A stretch of 64,000 nt of DNA, taken from the NCBI GenBank assembly GCA_022702705.1, contig CM040428.1, positions 58,570,155-58,634,154 of the forward strand, read 5' to 3'. Position numbers and translations under genes: made by a program. This document shows positions 36,270-46,340 of this stretch, piece by piece. This DNA is from Papilionanthe hookeriana x Papilionanthe teres (Eukaryota > Streptophyta > Magnoliopsida > Asparagales > Orchidaceae). Within the stretch, counting starts at the first letter, position 1. Every line of letters begins with the position of its first letter. The notes beneath the pieces are model-generated. The model was given only the letters and a program-made list of their open reading frames with translations, searched no databases and was not told the DNA's origin.

Positions 36270-37225
36270 TGGTAGGTCATTTGGACTGTGGTGGCTGGTC
36301 AAACTGAAAAAGTGGGTCATTCCATCCGAGACGATCAATCAGACCCGAAAGAATCGGTGATCGGCCTGGGATAACCGACTGGACCCAAAAGCGAATGATC
36401 GGCGCAGGGCAGTCGATCGAACTTGAAAGATCAAGTGATCGGGCCGGGGTGGCAAATCAAGACCTAAAAATGAGTCAATCAGGCTGGAAAGACCGATCAG
36501 ACCCAAAGTGAGTGACCAAACAAGTGTGATCGATCGAATCCAACAAATTGAGTCATTGGGTCGGGGCGGCCGATCAAGCCTAAAATAATGAGCTGATTGG
36601 GCTAAGATGGTCTATCAGACCCTAAGCGGGTGATCAAACTGGTGCAGGCGATCAAACCCAAAAGATCGGGCCAAAACGGTTGATCGAACTTGAAAAATGA
36701 GTTGATTGGGTCGAAACGGCCGATCGAATTGGTGTGATCGACCAAACCCAGAAGATTGGGTGATCGGGCCAGGGCGGTCGATCGAGCTCGAAACGGGTGA
36801 TCGACCTGGTGCAGTCAATCAAACCCAAATGATCGGGCGATCGAGCCAGAGAGGTTGATCAAACTCATAGTGGGTGATCGAACCAGCATGGTCGATCGAA
36901 CCCAAAAGATCAGGCGTTCATGTCGGGGCGGTCGATTGAAGCCAAAGTTGGTGATTTAACCAGTGTGGTCTATTAAATCCAAAATATAGGGCAATCAAGT
37001 CGGGGCAGCCTATCGAGCCCAAAAAATAGTTCGATTGGGCTGGGACGACCGATCATAACCTAAGCAGGTGATCAAACTGGTGCAATTGATCAAACCCAAA
37101 AGATTGAGCGATCTGGCCTAGGGGTGCCGATTGAGCTCGGCAAATAGGTCAATCAAGCTTTGACGACCGATCTGACTCGAGGCGATCGGTCGATCGTACT
37201 AAGGCGACCGATCGAACCAAAGTGC
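36270..37225. repeat. GATC-rich minisatellite, about 77-bp unit
   Basis: About 12 degenerate units. A typical unit has two halves: GTGATCGAACCAGCATGGTC-like, then GATCGGGCCGGGGCGGTCGA-like, each followed by an AACCCAAAA or GCCCAAA spacer. GATC, CGATCG and TGATCGA words dominate. GC content is well above the surroundings. Repeated Asp/Arg/Pro-type frames are by-products of the repeat. Confidence 0.85.
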
Positions 37226-37856
37226 TCACGCAACCATGCATATGATATACAACATCCACATGTAAAAGTGCAACAACTTAACACACATATGCAATGCAAC
37301 CCAAAAAGCTCGACGACATATCGAACTTATCCTAACAATTTAGCATAGGTATCTAGGGTTGAAGCTCTTGAATCCGCGTCATAGCCGCCTCTGACTTTGG
37401 CGAGGAAATGTGAAGAACTTTGCCCTCAAATTTCTCACAGTAGAAGCACTTCATTGTTCGTAGGGCAGACTAGCTACAAATATTTTTCCATCTTACGAAC
37501 CTCCCATGATCTTATAGAATTGACTAGTTACAGAGCTTTTCCATTCTGCAAGATTGAATTATCCCAACCCCTCCAAGGAAAGTTGGAAGTGCAAAAATTG
37601 TGGAGAAATTGGGATTCTAACCCGCTTAGGTATAAATTTAAGGCTCATGAAGGAAATATCGAAGTCGCTAGGAAGGTGATCACAGAAAAATACATTAAGA
37701 AATTCATATCTATTTTTGATGAAATTGCACTTTAAAGAAATGTATTTCCTTTATTTTATTGCAGGAATGAAGATTTATAAGTAATTAAAGCAAAAAGCAT
37801 GAAATGGAGCAAATTTGGATCAAAAAGGAAGAATTTCATGCAAATTGAACTAAGTC

Positions 37857-38028
37857 GCTGACGGCGAGATCGAGGCCGCCGACGGCGAGATCGTGAAAAG
37901 AATTTCTGAAGGAATTATAACTACCTCGCCGACAGCGAGTCTGAAGCCCGCCGACGCCGAGATCGCGAGGTTCAAGACCTTCTAGAAACCCCGCCGACGG
38001 CGAGGTCGTTTCCGCCGACGGCGAGACG
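37857..38028. repeat. Six-unit CGCCGACGGCGAG array in LTR U3
   Basis: Units CGCYGACGGCGAGATCG start near 37857, 37877, 37926, 37950, 37992 and 38013, with irregular spacing (20-49 bp). The core CGCCGACGGCG is nearly self-complementary. It sits 80-250 bp upstream of the TATA box, the place expected for enhancer repeats in an LTR. Confidence 0.8.
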
Positions 38029-38106
38029 AGCTCAAAATGCAAATACTTTGAACCTAGACACTTTTTGAAGAGGTGTTTAAGCACCCCTTGGACCTTTGCT
38101 TACCTC

Positions 38107-38114
38107 TATAAATA
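38107..38114 (+). promoter_or_regulatory. LTR TATA box
   Basis: TATAAATA followed by GAGGCC, with a GTGTGTGTCTC pyrimidine-rich stretch about 30 bp downstream. It is well placed as the U3/R core promoter of the Athila LTR. Confidence 0.6.
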
Positions 38115-39181
38115 GAGGCCGAATTCTAGTGTCTGTGTGTGTCTCTTGAGTTTTCAGTGAGTCTATTTTAGAGAGTTTGAGTCTATTTTGAGAGTGTTGT
38201 TAGTAAGTTTCTTTAGTTTATTTGAGTGCTATTTTGAAGTTTGTCGTACTAGAAGGAAAAGTCAAAGGAACTTCAAGGAGTTCGTCTGGGAGGAATTTAA
38301 GATAAGTATATTTGTTTGTTGTTGTTAACTTTAAATGAAATCTATGCTTTGTTTTATTCCCATGCATTCCGAGTAGTTTTCTTAGTTTTCTCCTCGTTTA
38401 TGAAAATTATGCGAATCGATGAAATTAAATGAAGTACTTAATATATTAAAATAAATTATGATAATTTTTACTTAAAACTTAATTTACTTTCAATCTAGCC
38501 AATTGAGTTGTTAAAATACGTTGAATTATCAACTATAGTAAAAATTACATCCAATATTCAGGGAAGTCAAAAGCCTTGAAAGGCGGGTGCAAATAAATAG
38601 GGAAATATTAATTATCGGACGTAGAATTGGATATTTTAGTGCGACAGACTAAAATATTCAATTCGGTCCTATTGTTTCGAGAGCCGAAGTGTAGATGTTA
38701 GCCCTCATGCGAGGGGAACGTGGGAGCTTCGAAGTGGCAACAAGATCCTCCCAAGCTCTAGCCGCAGATTCGCAATCAAACATAGGATTAGTCAATGTTC
38801 TTCGCTCCTGGACCAAAGGGTAAAGAATAGGAATGCTCCTATTTGTCACAATACAATTTAAGAATTCTATTTAAATTCATCATTCACTTAATTTTCTAAA
38901 AACAAGGAGAATGATACTTTTTCTCGAATTATTTAAATCAACTTATTTCAAGCATTAGTTTACTTTAGTTTGATATAGTTACTTTGAATTTCCGTTTACT
39001 ATATTAGTAAGTAATTCCTTTAAATTTAGCTCATAACAAATCTCGTTAAAAACTTCCCCGTGGGATCGATAACTCAGACTCCACTGTAGCCCCGTATTAC
39101 TTCGATACGATACGTATACTCGCGTAGAATCCACATTATACATTAAATCATATATCTATATTTAAAGCTGGATCAAGTTTT

Positions 39182-39252
39182 TGGTGCCGTTGCTATAAAC
39201 ATAAATTGCAAACATAATAAAAGTGGGTCAACTTTTTGGAGCCGTTGCTCGG
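39182..39252 (+). other. Duplicated tRNA-Asp primer-binding site
   Basis: TGGTGCCGTTGC (39182-39193) and TGGAGCCGTTGCTCGGG (39237-39253) both resemble TGGCGCCGTTGCCGGGG, the complement of the plant tRNA-Asp 3' end used by Athila elements. Each is preceded by a matching context, GGATCAAGTTTT and GGGTCAACTTTT. The leader is thus duplicated with a 55-bp period. Confidence 0.7.
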
Positions 39253-39339
39253 GAAGTAAAGAAATTATTTACTGTAGTAACTAATTATTTAGTTTTATAA
39301 AATTGTATGCGAAAATTTGGAAACGAAAATTTAATACCT

Positions 39340-40640
39340 TACGATTCGTAATTAGAGCGTACAATTAAAAGAATTAGAAAACAAAAAAGAGAAATTATAA
39401 ATTTAACACAAATGAAAAATATTCTTGAAAATGAAAATATCAATCAACCAAGACCATTACGAGATTATGCTAACCCTACATTAGATGAAATTCATTTAAC
39501 TATTCAAAACCCTGATGTAGCTGCTAATTCATTTAAACTTAAACCTGCAATTATCTAAATGGTACAAAATAATCAATTTAGTGGTTCACCTACTGAAGAT
39601 CCTAATTTACATCTTGCTAATTTTTTAGAACTATGTGCTACTTTCAAATATGAAGGAGTATCTAACGATGTTATTAGACTTAGACTTTTTCTTTAAGGGA
39701 TAAGGCTAAAATGTGGTTAAATTCGTTAAGACTCTGATCTATTAAAACTTGGGAGAATTATCACAAAAATTTCTATCCAAATATTTTCCACCATCTAAAA
39801 CTGCTAAGCTTAGAAATGATATAACTTCTTTTAGTCATTGATGGAGAGTCAATATATGAATCTTGGGAGAGATTTAAAGAACTTCTTAGGAAATGCCCAC
39901 ATCATGCGTTACCGTATTTGTTAATTATCCAAACTTTCTATAATGGATTAAGTAGGATCTTTAAGATCAATCATCGATGCCGTCACGTGAGGATCATTAA
40001 TGTCAAAACCATTCGATGAAGCCTATGCACTAATCGAAGAAATGACAACAAATAATTTTCAATGGCTCGCCGATAGAATGAATCCGAAAAAATAGCTAGT
40101 ATTCATGAAAATGATGCAATATCTATGTTAGCTTCACAAATCGTCGTTGTATCAAAAAAATTAGATCATTTTGGAATGAATTACTCTCCAACGATATCGA
40201 AGAAAATTCATCCTGACAACTTATGTAATCCCAATCTCAATATGAAACTATTAATGCAATTAACAATGCACCCAATAATCCTTATGCAAATTATTATAAT
40301 CCCTGATGGAAAAATCATCCTAATTTCAATCGGAATAATAACACAACTAATCAACCATGGATGAATAATATAACACAACCATTAGGAAATCCATCTAATC
40401 AAGGAAATCCTAATTATAAATCTAATTATCCACCTGGATTTAATAACCCACAATTTAAAGATAAGAAATTATCTATAGAAGAATTAATATTAAATATGGG
40501 TCAACATTTACAAAATCAAGGAAATCAATTACAAATACAAGGAAACCAATTACAAAATCAAAGAACAGCTATCAAAAATATTGAAACTCAACTTAGACAT
40601 ATCGCTACCGCACTTAATAATAGACACTCGAACATTTCCT
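39340..40640 (+). pseudogene. Athila gag remnant
   Basis: Readable across stops and frame changes: RPLRDYANPT, then DEIHLTIQNPDVAANSFKL (near 39480), then SWERFKELLRKCPHHALP (near 39860) and IQTFYNGL, the classic Athila capsid phrases. A glutamine/asparagine-rich tail with QLQNQ repeats lies at 40500-40640. At least one in-frame stop (near 39557) and several frameshifts rule out a working Gag. It follows the leader directly and precedes the protease. Confidence 0.8.
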
Positions 40641-41059
40641 AAGTAATGTGGAAATAAATCCCAAAGACAAGGGAAATGAACAAATTAAAGTGATACAATT
40701 ACGAAGTGGAAAAGAATTAGAACCTCGAATTCGTAAAGAACTTGAAAGTCAAAAAGAGGAATTGGAAATCGAAAAGGAAAAGAATCAACAAGATCCAAAC
40801 TTAGAAAATCCTTTAATACCAATGAAAATTTCGTTGAAAAACCTCCACCACCATTTCCTCAACGACTAATTCAACATAAAAAGACAAACAATTTGCTAAA
40901 TTCCTGAAATTTTGAAGAAATTAACGATAAATATTCCTTTCGTAGAAGCTTTAGAACGTATGCCAAACTATGTAAAATTCATGAAAGATATTCTAAATAA
41001 AAAAAGAAAATTTACCGATAATGAAATGGTCGCACTTAGTGAAGAGTGTAGTGTTATTA

Positions 41060-41870
41060 TTCGAAAAAACTTCCCGAAAAATTAAAAGATCCCGGTAGCT
41101 TCACCGTACCCCGCGCTATCGGAGAAAAATTCTATGGAAAAGCTTTATGCGACTTAGGAGCAAGCATCAATCTAATGCCTCTATCAATTTTTAAGAGATT
41201 AGGATCGGGAGAAATTTCACATACTTCAAGCAACTCTTCGCTACCGATCGTTCGTTACATATCCTATGGGAGTTATCGAAGATGTATTAGTAAAAGTGGA
41301 TAAATTTATCTTCTCCGTAGATTTTATTGTTCTAGATATGGAAGAAGATAAAAAATTCCTATCATTTTAGGAAGACCATTTTTAGCCACTGGAGAAGCTA
41401 TGATTGATGTTCAGAAAGGAGAATTAACTATGAGAGTAAATGACCAAAAAGTAACTTTTAATATTGCTAAATCAATGAAATATCATGCGTTAGAAAAAGA
41501 TGATGAGTGTTTTCGAATGGAAGTACTCGATCATTTACAAAAAGAACATTTTAAGGAATATTATGAAGAAAAATTAGAAAAAGAAAATATTGAATTAATT
41601 GAAAAATCTGAAATAAATGAAGAATTAGATTATATTCAAGAGAAATTTGAATTTTTGGATAACACAGAAAACACTGAAAAAAATATAGTTTCATCAATTA
41701 TTAAACCTCCTGAACTTGAGTTAAAAAAGTTACCTAATCATTTAAAGTATGCTTACTTAGGTAATTCTTCAACTCTACCAGTTATTATTTCATTTGAATT
41801 AAATGGATCTCAAAAACAAAAACTTTTAGATACATTAAAAAAATATAAGAAAATTTTTTGTTGAACTTTA
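41060..41870 (+). pseudogene. Athila aspartic protease and linker remnant
   Basis: Near 41100 the frame reads PRAIGEKFYGKALCDLGAS, then INLMPLSIFKRLG. The D-L-G-A motif is the Athila version of the protease active site. After a frame change, VEDVLVKVDKFIFSVDF (near 41275), GRPFLATGEAMIDVQKG and a 154-codon open stretch (41400-41864) cover the linker to reverse transcriptase. The piece ends in a stop before the RT. Confidence 0.8.
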
Positions 41871-41889
41871 CCAGATATTAAATGAATTA

Positions 41890-42680
41890 ATCCTTCAATC
41901 TGTATGCACAAAATTATTTTAGATAATGAACATAAACCTAAAGCAGATTCACAAAGGAGATTAAATCCAATAATGAAAGAAGTAGTCAAGAAAGAAATTT
42001 TAAAATGGTTAGATAATGGTATTATATATCCTATTTCTGATAGTGCTTGGGTAAGCCCAATTCACTGTGTACCTAAAAAAGGAGGGGTGACTGTCAAAAC
42101 TAATGAAAATAATGATCTTATCCATATAAGAAAAGTTACTGGATGGCGAATTTGTATTGATTATAGAAAATTAAACAAAGCCACTAGAAAAGATCACTTC
42201 CCTTTACCATCTCTGCACTCAGCTATGTTAGATAGATTAGCCTGACATAAATATTTTTGTTTCTTAGATGGATATACCTATTATCATCAAATACAATTTG
42301 CTCCCGAGGATCAAGATAAAACTACATTTACTAGTCCTTATGGAACTTTCACTTTTCGAAGAATGCCTTTGGATTATGTAATGCACCCGCAACATTCCAA
42401 AGATGTATAATGTCTATATTTAGTAAATTAATCGATAATGGAATGAAGTATTTATGGATGATTTCTCCGTATTTGAACAACATTCGACACATGCTTAAAT
42501 CATCTTGAAAAAGTATTCGAAGTATGCGAGAAAACTAATTTAGTTCTTAATCGGGAGAAATGACAATTTACGGTTACAAAGCGCATTGTATTAGTAGGCA
42601 TAAAATTTCTGAAAAAGGCATGGAAGTAGACTCCCGCAAAAATTCAAGTTATAACTAAATTACCACCTCCAACTACTGTG
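41890..42680 (+). pseudogene. Athila reverse transcriptase remnant
   Basis: The open piece 41904-42245 reads SDSAWVSPIHCVPKKGG, then RICIDYRKLNKATRKDHFPL, standard RT blocks. FLDGYTYYHQI follows after a stop (near 42260), where active elements have FLDGYSGYNQI. The catalytic loop FMDDF is present at 42451-42465, but in another frame. So the key residues are partly kept, while the frame is broken at least four times. The HFPLP and DGY phrases mark the Athila lineage. Confidence 0.85.
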
Positions 42681-42699
42681 AAAGGGGTAAGAAGTTTTC

Positions 42700-43270
42700 T
42701 GGACATGCCGGATTCTACGTACGTTATATTAAAGATTTTTCAAAAATTACTAAACCTCTATGCCAACTTTCGAAAAGGTCAAAAAATTTGAATTTACAAA
42801 CCGAATGCCCGAATGCTTTCGAATTATTAAAAGATAAATTAATTACAAGACCTATAATAGTTCCACCTAATCGGGAGAAACCATTTGAGCTTATGTGTGA
42901 TGCTAGTGATTATGCTATAGGAGCAAGCTTCGAGCAAAGATATGATAAGAATTTCAAAGTTATATATTATGCTAAGTAAAACTCTAAATGATGTCGAAAT
43001 AAATTATACAAGCTATCGAAAGAGAATTATTAAGCAATAGTATATGCTTTTAATAAATTTCAGCATTATCTAATAGAAACTAAATGTATCGTACATACCG
43101 ATCACTCGCTATAAAATATTTAATGCAAAAGAAAGATTATAAACCAAGATTAATCGATGGATATTATTAATGCAAGAATTTGATTTTGAGATCATTAACA
43201 AAAAGGAACTCGATAATCAAATCGCGATCATTTATCAAGATTAGAAAATCATGAATTATCCGATACCGAT
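42700..43270 (+). pseudogene. Athila RNase H remnant
   Basis: FSGHAGFY and IKDFSKITKPLCQL (42690-42770) lead into an open piece, 42788-42979, with FELMCDASDYAIGASF, the RNase H start motif. Later, TDHS (near 43100) and DHLSRLENHE (near 43228) are readable after frame changes. Confidence 0.8.
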
Positions 43271-43379
43271 AATGAAATTTTAGACAGCTTTTCCCGATGA
43301 ACAACTTTATAATATTAATGAGTCGAAAATACCTTAGTATGCTGATATAAGTAAATTATATCGTAAGTGACATTTTACC

Positions 43380-43800
43380 ACCTATGTTAACTTTCGCAAC
43401 AACAGATAAAATTCATTCACGATACTAAAACATACTTTTGGGATGAACCATACTTATATAAGCAATGTAAGGATCTAATTATTAAAGATGTGTGTCTTAT
43501 GAAGAAACCGAACCAATTATTCAAAAATGTCATGATTCTGATTTCGGAGGACATTTTGGGACAAATAAAACTCGCATATAAAATTCTACAATCTGATTCT
43601 ACTCGGCTTACTCTATTTAGAGATGTATATAGATATATAAAAACCTCGCGATAAATGCCAAAGAGTAGGAAACATCAAGGAAAAATGAAATGCCTCTGAA
43701 TTTTATATTAGAAGTTGAAATTTTTGATGTTTGGGGATTAGATTTCATGGGACCTTTTATTCCTTCATTTGGAAACTCATATATATTAGTAGCTGTTCAT
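43380..43800 (+). pseudogene. Athila integrase remnant, truncated
   Basis: DEPYLYKQC (near 43444) is the usual integrase lead. After frame changes, EIFDVWGLDFMGPFIPSFGN (43708-43770) covers the first part of the integrase core, with its first catalytic aspartate. The homology stops near 43800, before the remaining core. Neither the envelope-like region nor the 3' LTR follows; repeat B begins instead. Confidence 0.75.
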
Positions 43801-43859
43801 TTGGAAATGCATATATCTCATATATTTAATAGTTTAAACAATTGAGAACAACAACACAA

Positions 43860-44700
43860 ATAATACACCATCCCGAGAGACAAGCATACTATTTGACGGT
43901 GGGCTCGATTATATAAAGTGAATAATTTATGACGTCTCTTTGGTCTGCAAAACATTATTTTGTGTGACCGACAATTTCATTATCTAATATAAATATTAAA
44001 TATGATTTATTTTACCTAGGTTATTAGTTCCCTATAAGAGCAATCCCCTATAGTTAATTACATCTTAAATGGCCAAAGTCACTTAGGAAAACTCTTGATT
44101 AAGATCAATGATTTTGTCTTCAAGATTTCAAATTTTAAGTTTTCAAGGTTGGACATGGAAAATCAAATGGGAAAGGACCAAATAAAATCAGTTATTTAGG
44201 AGTGCAAAAAAGAGAAGAGTAGGGGATGCCACGGATTCTGAGGAGAACCTCGGTGACTTCCCAAACTATCCTATTGATTGCTTGCACATTTTTAGAAACG
44301 ATGTTATTTAAATATTCACTCCCGCCAATTTATTATTTAGGGCTTACACTTATATAATACTCAAATCATGCAAATAGCCTAAGAAGATAAGAAGATTTAT
44401 GTCGTACCGAACGACTACCTGAAGATCCTAGAAAGGGTTAGGACTTATGCTGCACAACATGGTTATGCAGGAGCCTAAAAATAATGTGAGGATTTATGTC
44501 ATGCCAGATGAACCACCTTGAATTTTTATGGATTATGTTGTTTAAAGTTAAGGAACGATTAGCTGAAGTAGATATACTTTGTTGTTGAGTCTTGATCATC
44601 CTATAAGGTTGTCTTTCATCAGTTTGCATCCTTGTATTGTTCTCCAGAAGGCTTGCTCCGAGCTCATCATCGTAGCGGCTTCAACTTTAGGGTCTATGTG
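43860..44700 (+). repeat. Dispersed repeat B (copy 2)
   Basis: It matches the reverse complement of 51835-52640 in order: GGGCTCGATTATATAAA, CTTTGGTCTGCAAA, CCCCTATAGTTAATTACATC, AAAACTCTTGATTAAGATCA, GGAGTGCAAA, GTAGGGGATGCC, GGTGACTTCCCAAACTATCC, GATTTATGTCGTACC. Inside, a 97-bp tandem duplication places GATTTATGTC at 44394 and 44491. No coding frame. Confidence 0.75.
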
Positions 44701-45650
44701 TGAACATGCATTATTGTTGGGTCAATGACCTGCTGTAGGGTAGCTCCTAAACCGGTGTCCTACTATTCTCTACGTTAAGGGTTTTGCAGGATTCCTGAAG
44801 CTGCTGTAGAAGGGGGTTAATATCATATATAAAACATGCAAATATTGTAGAATTAAGCATATGTTTAAACAAAGAATCAAGTGACACATATATAAAGATT
44901 AGAGCGAGTCATAAGAATTCAGGTTCTGGGTAGGCTCAGCAACAGGACCAAAGCCCTAATGGCTTTGTCAACATCATGTCTATGAGACCTAACATAGGGT
45001 AAAGAGCTACGAACTCGACAAATACAAAATGGTAACTCCCGACTCGATCTATGTAACTAACCCTTTATCTTCCAAAGAGTTATGTTTTATCATGCATTCA
45101 AATATTTTATTTTAGTACACAAAAGGGTTTTGATTTTTCATATTAGTAAGTTTTTTTTTTTATTTAACGGGCAAAATTTAAGTTTTGTTAGAAAAGTATG
45201 TTATATTATATGTTTCTTGCATAAAATAATTCATGAGCCAGTAACATTATTGGGTTAGAGCTACCAGCAGTTTATGTAAACAAGGTGTAAATCTTTACTA
45301 AATGTTAGAGGGCAATAATTTCAATCCTTAAATCTCCAGTGAGGTCCTCGAGTCAGGATTGTGCAAAACTTCACACATACCTAGATGTCATTTTCATCAC
45401 CTCCCTTAAACCCAAAACCTTACAACTTATAACAATACTCTAAGATTCATATATGGCTACATTGTACATATTTCCATTTATATTTGAATCTAGGCATTAT
45501 TTTGTAAGCACATAGATTTGAATCATTGGGTAAGTAGGAAAAGAAACCCAACTACAACAACAACAACAACATCTTCTAAATAGTAAAACACCCTGCTTAG
45601 GAGTCAACACTCAAATTCATTCCAAACAGTAAACGTACAGTTCAAAATCA
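44700..45650. other. Repeat-complex spacer, nothing coding
   Basis: It contains a short (CAA)n run near 45550. No gene was recognised. Confidence 0.5.
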
Positions 45651-45653
45651 TCA

Positions 45654-45755
45654 CTCAAATTTGCCTCAAAATAACACATATGTAATCCCAAAAACAACAC
45701 TCAAATTTAACTAAAAATAACACATTTGTAACCCAAAAAACAACACTCAAAACAA
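45654..45755. repeat. 46-bp tandem repeat
   Basis: CTCAAATTTGCCTCAAAATA and CTCAAATTTAACTAAAAATA begin successive units of 46 bp, each ending CCCAAAAACAACA; a third, partial unit follows. Confidence 0.7.
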
Positions 45756-45800
45756 CCTTAATATTGAGGTAAATCAGCGAGAAAACTAGGCCAAAACAAC

Positions 45801-46340
45801 TGTTGACCTCATTTTTGATGAGGTCTTTTCTCTTCTCTCTCCTTAGTACTTAGGATCTAGCCATAGGGCTTCTCCTTGACTATCTTATAGGTCTATAAAT
45901 GAGACCCATCACTTAGAAATTCAAACACTTATTGGCTCCCTTCAAACCCCACAAGTTTGATTGTAAATCCCTAAGCCACTTGGAGGGTTAAAATCAAAGG
46001 TGGAGGTTTAAAGGATGAGTTTCTTATAGGACTCTTTGGCCTTAGGATTACCCTGGGTGGCCTGGTCTGGTGAGGGTTGACTGGCACACACCTCACTCCC
46101 ACACACACATTCCAAGCCCTAAAACTACCTTTAACCAATTTGACTCTCCGACTAATGTAGGTAACTCATATGGATGGTCCTCAACCCCTAAGCCCCTGAC
46201 TAAGAGGGTTAGGAACAACATATTGAGTGCCTAAGATGATTCCTCTCATGTCTCTTGTGACTTGTGAGCTTAACATGGCTTCATGGCTCAGTCAAATGAT
46301 TTCATTTCACTCACACTTAATCAATCTTCATTTTCCCAAA
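45801..46340 (+). repeat. Dispersed repeat D (copy 2), LTR-like start
   Basis: It begins TGTTGACCTCATTTTTGATG, then ACTTAGGATCTAGCCATAGG, TTGACTATCTTA and TTAGAAATTCAAAC. The same order is seen at 54005 (+) and, reversed, at 36088 and 56096. The TG start and a second same-strand copy 8.2 kb downstream suggest LTRs. Confidence 0.65.

Larger units (their letters stand above)
37397..39175 (+). repeat. 5' LTR of an Athila-type element (left limit uncertain)
   Basis: The right end is set by CA at 39174-39175, just before a tRNA-Asp-type primer-binding site. Inside are a core promoter TATAAATAGAGG at 38107, a six-unit GC-rich array upstream of it, and near 39055 the phrase CCCCGTGGGATCGATAACTC with a following TACTTCGATACGA, typical of Athila/Ty3 LTR 3' ends. 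The left edge could not be found; the 112-codon frame at 37397-37735 is of unknown nature. No second LTR copy is present. Confidence 0.6.

Noticed and set aside
36615..36818. Repetitive Arg/Pro/Phe open frame on the minus strand
   Set aside because: It is a translation of the GATC minisatellite and shows no independent coding signal.
36270..37225. CRISPR-like array
   Set aside because: A plant nuclear context, no constant repeat with unique spacers, and units that drift throughout.
37397..37735. 112-codon open frame near the Athila LTR
   Set aside because: No recognisable motif. It is probably part of the LTR or flank; no evidence of a gene.
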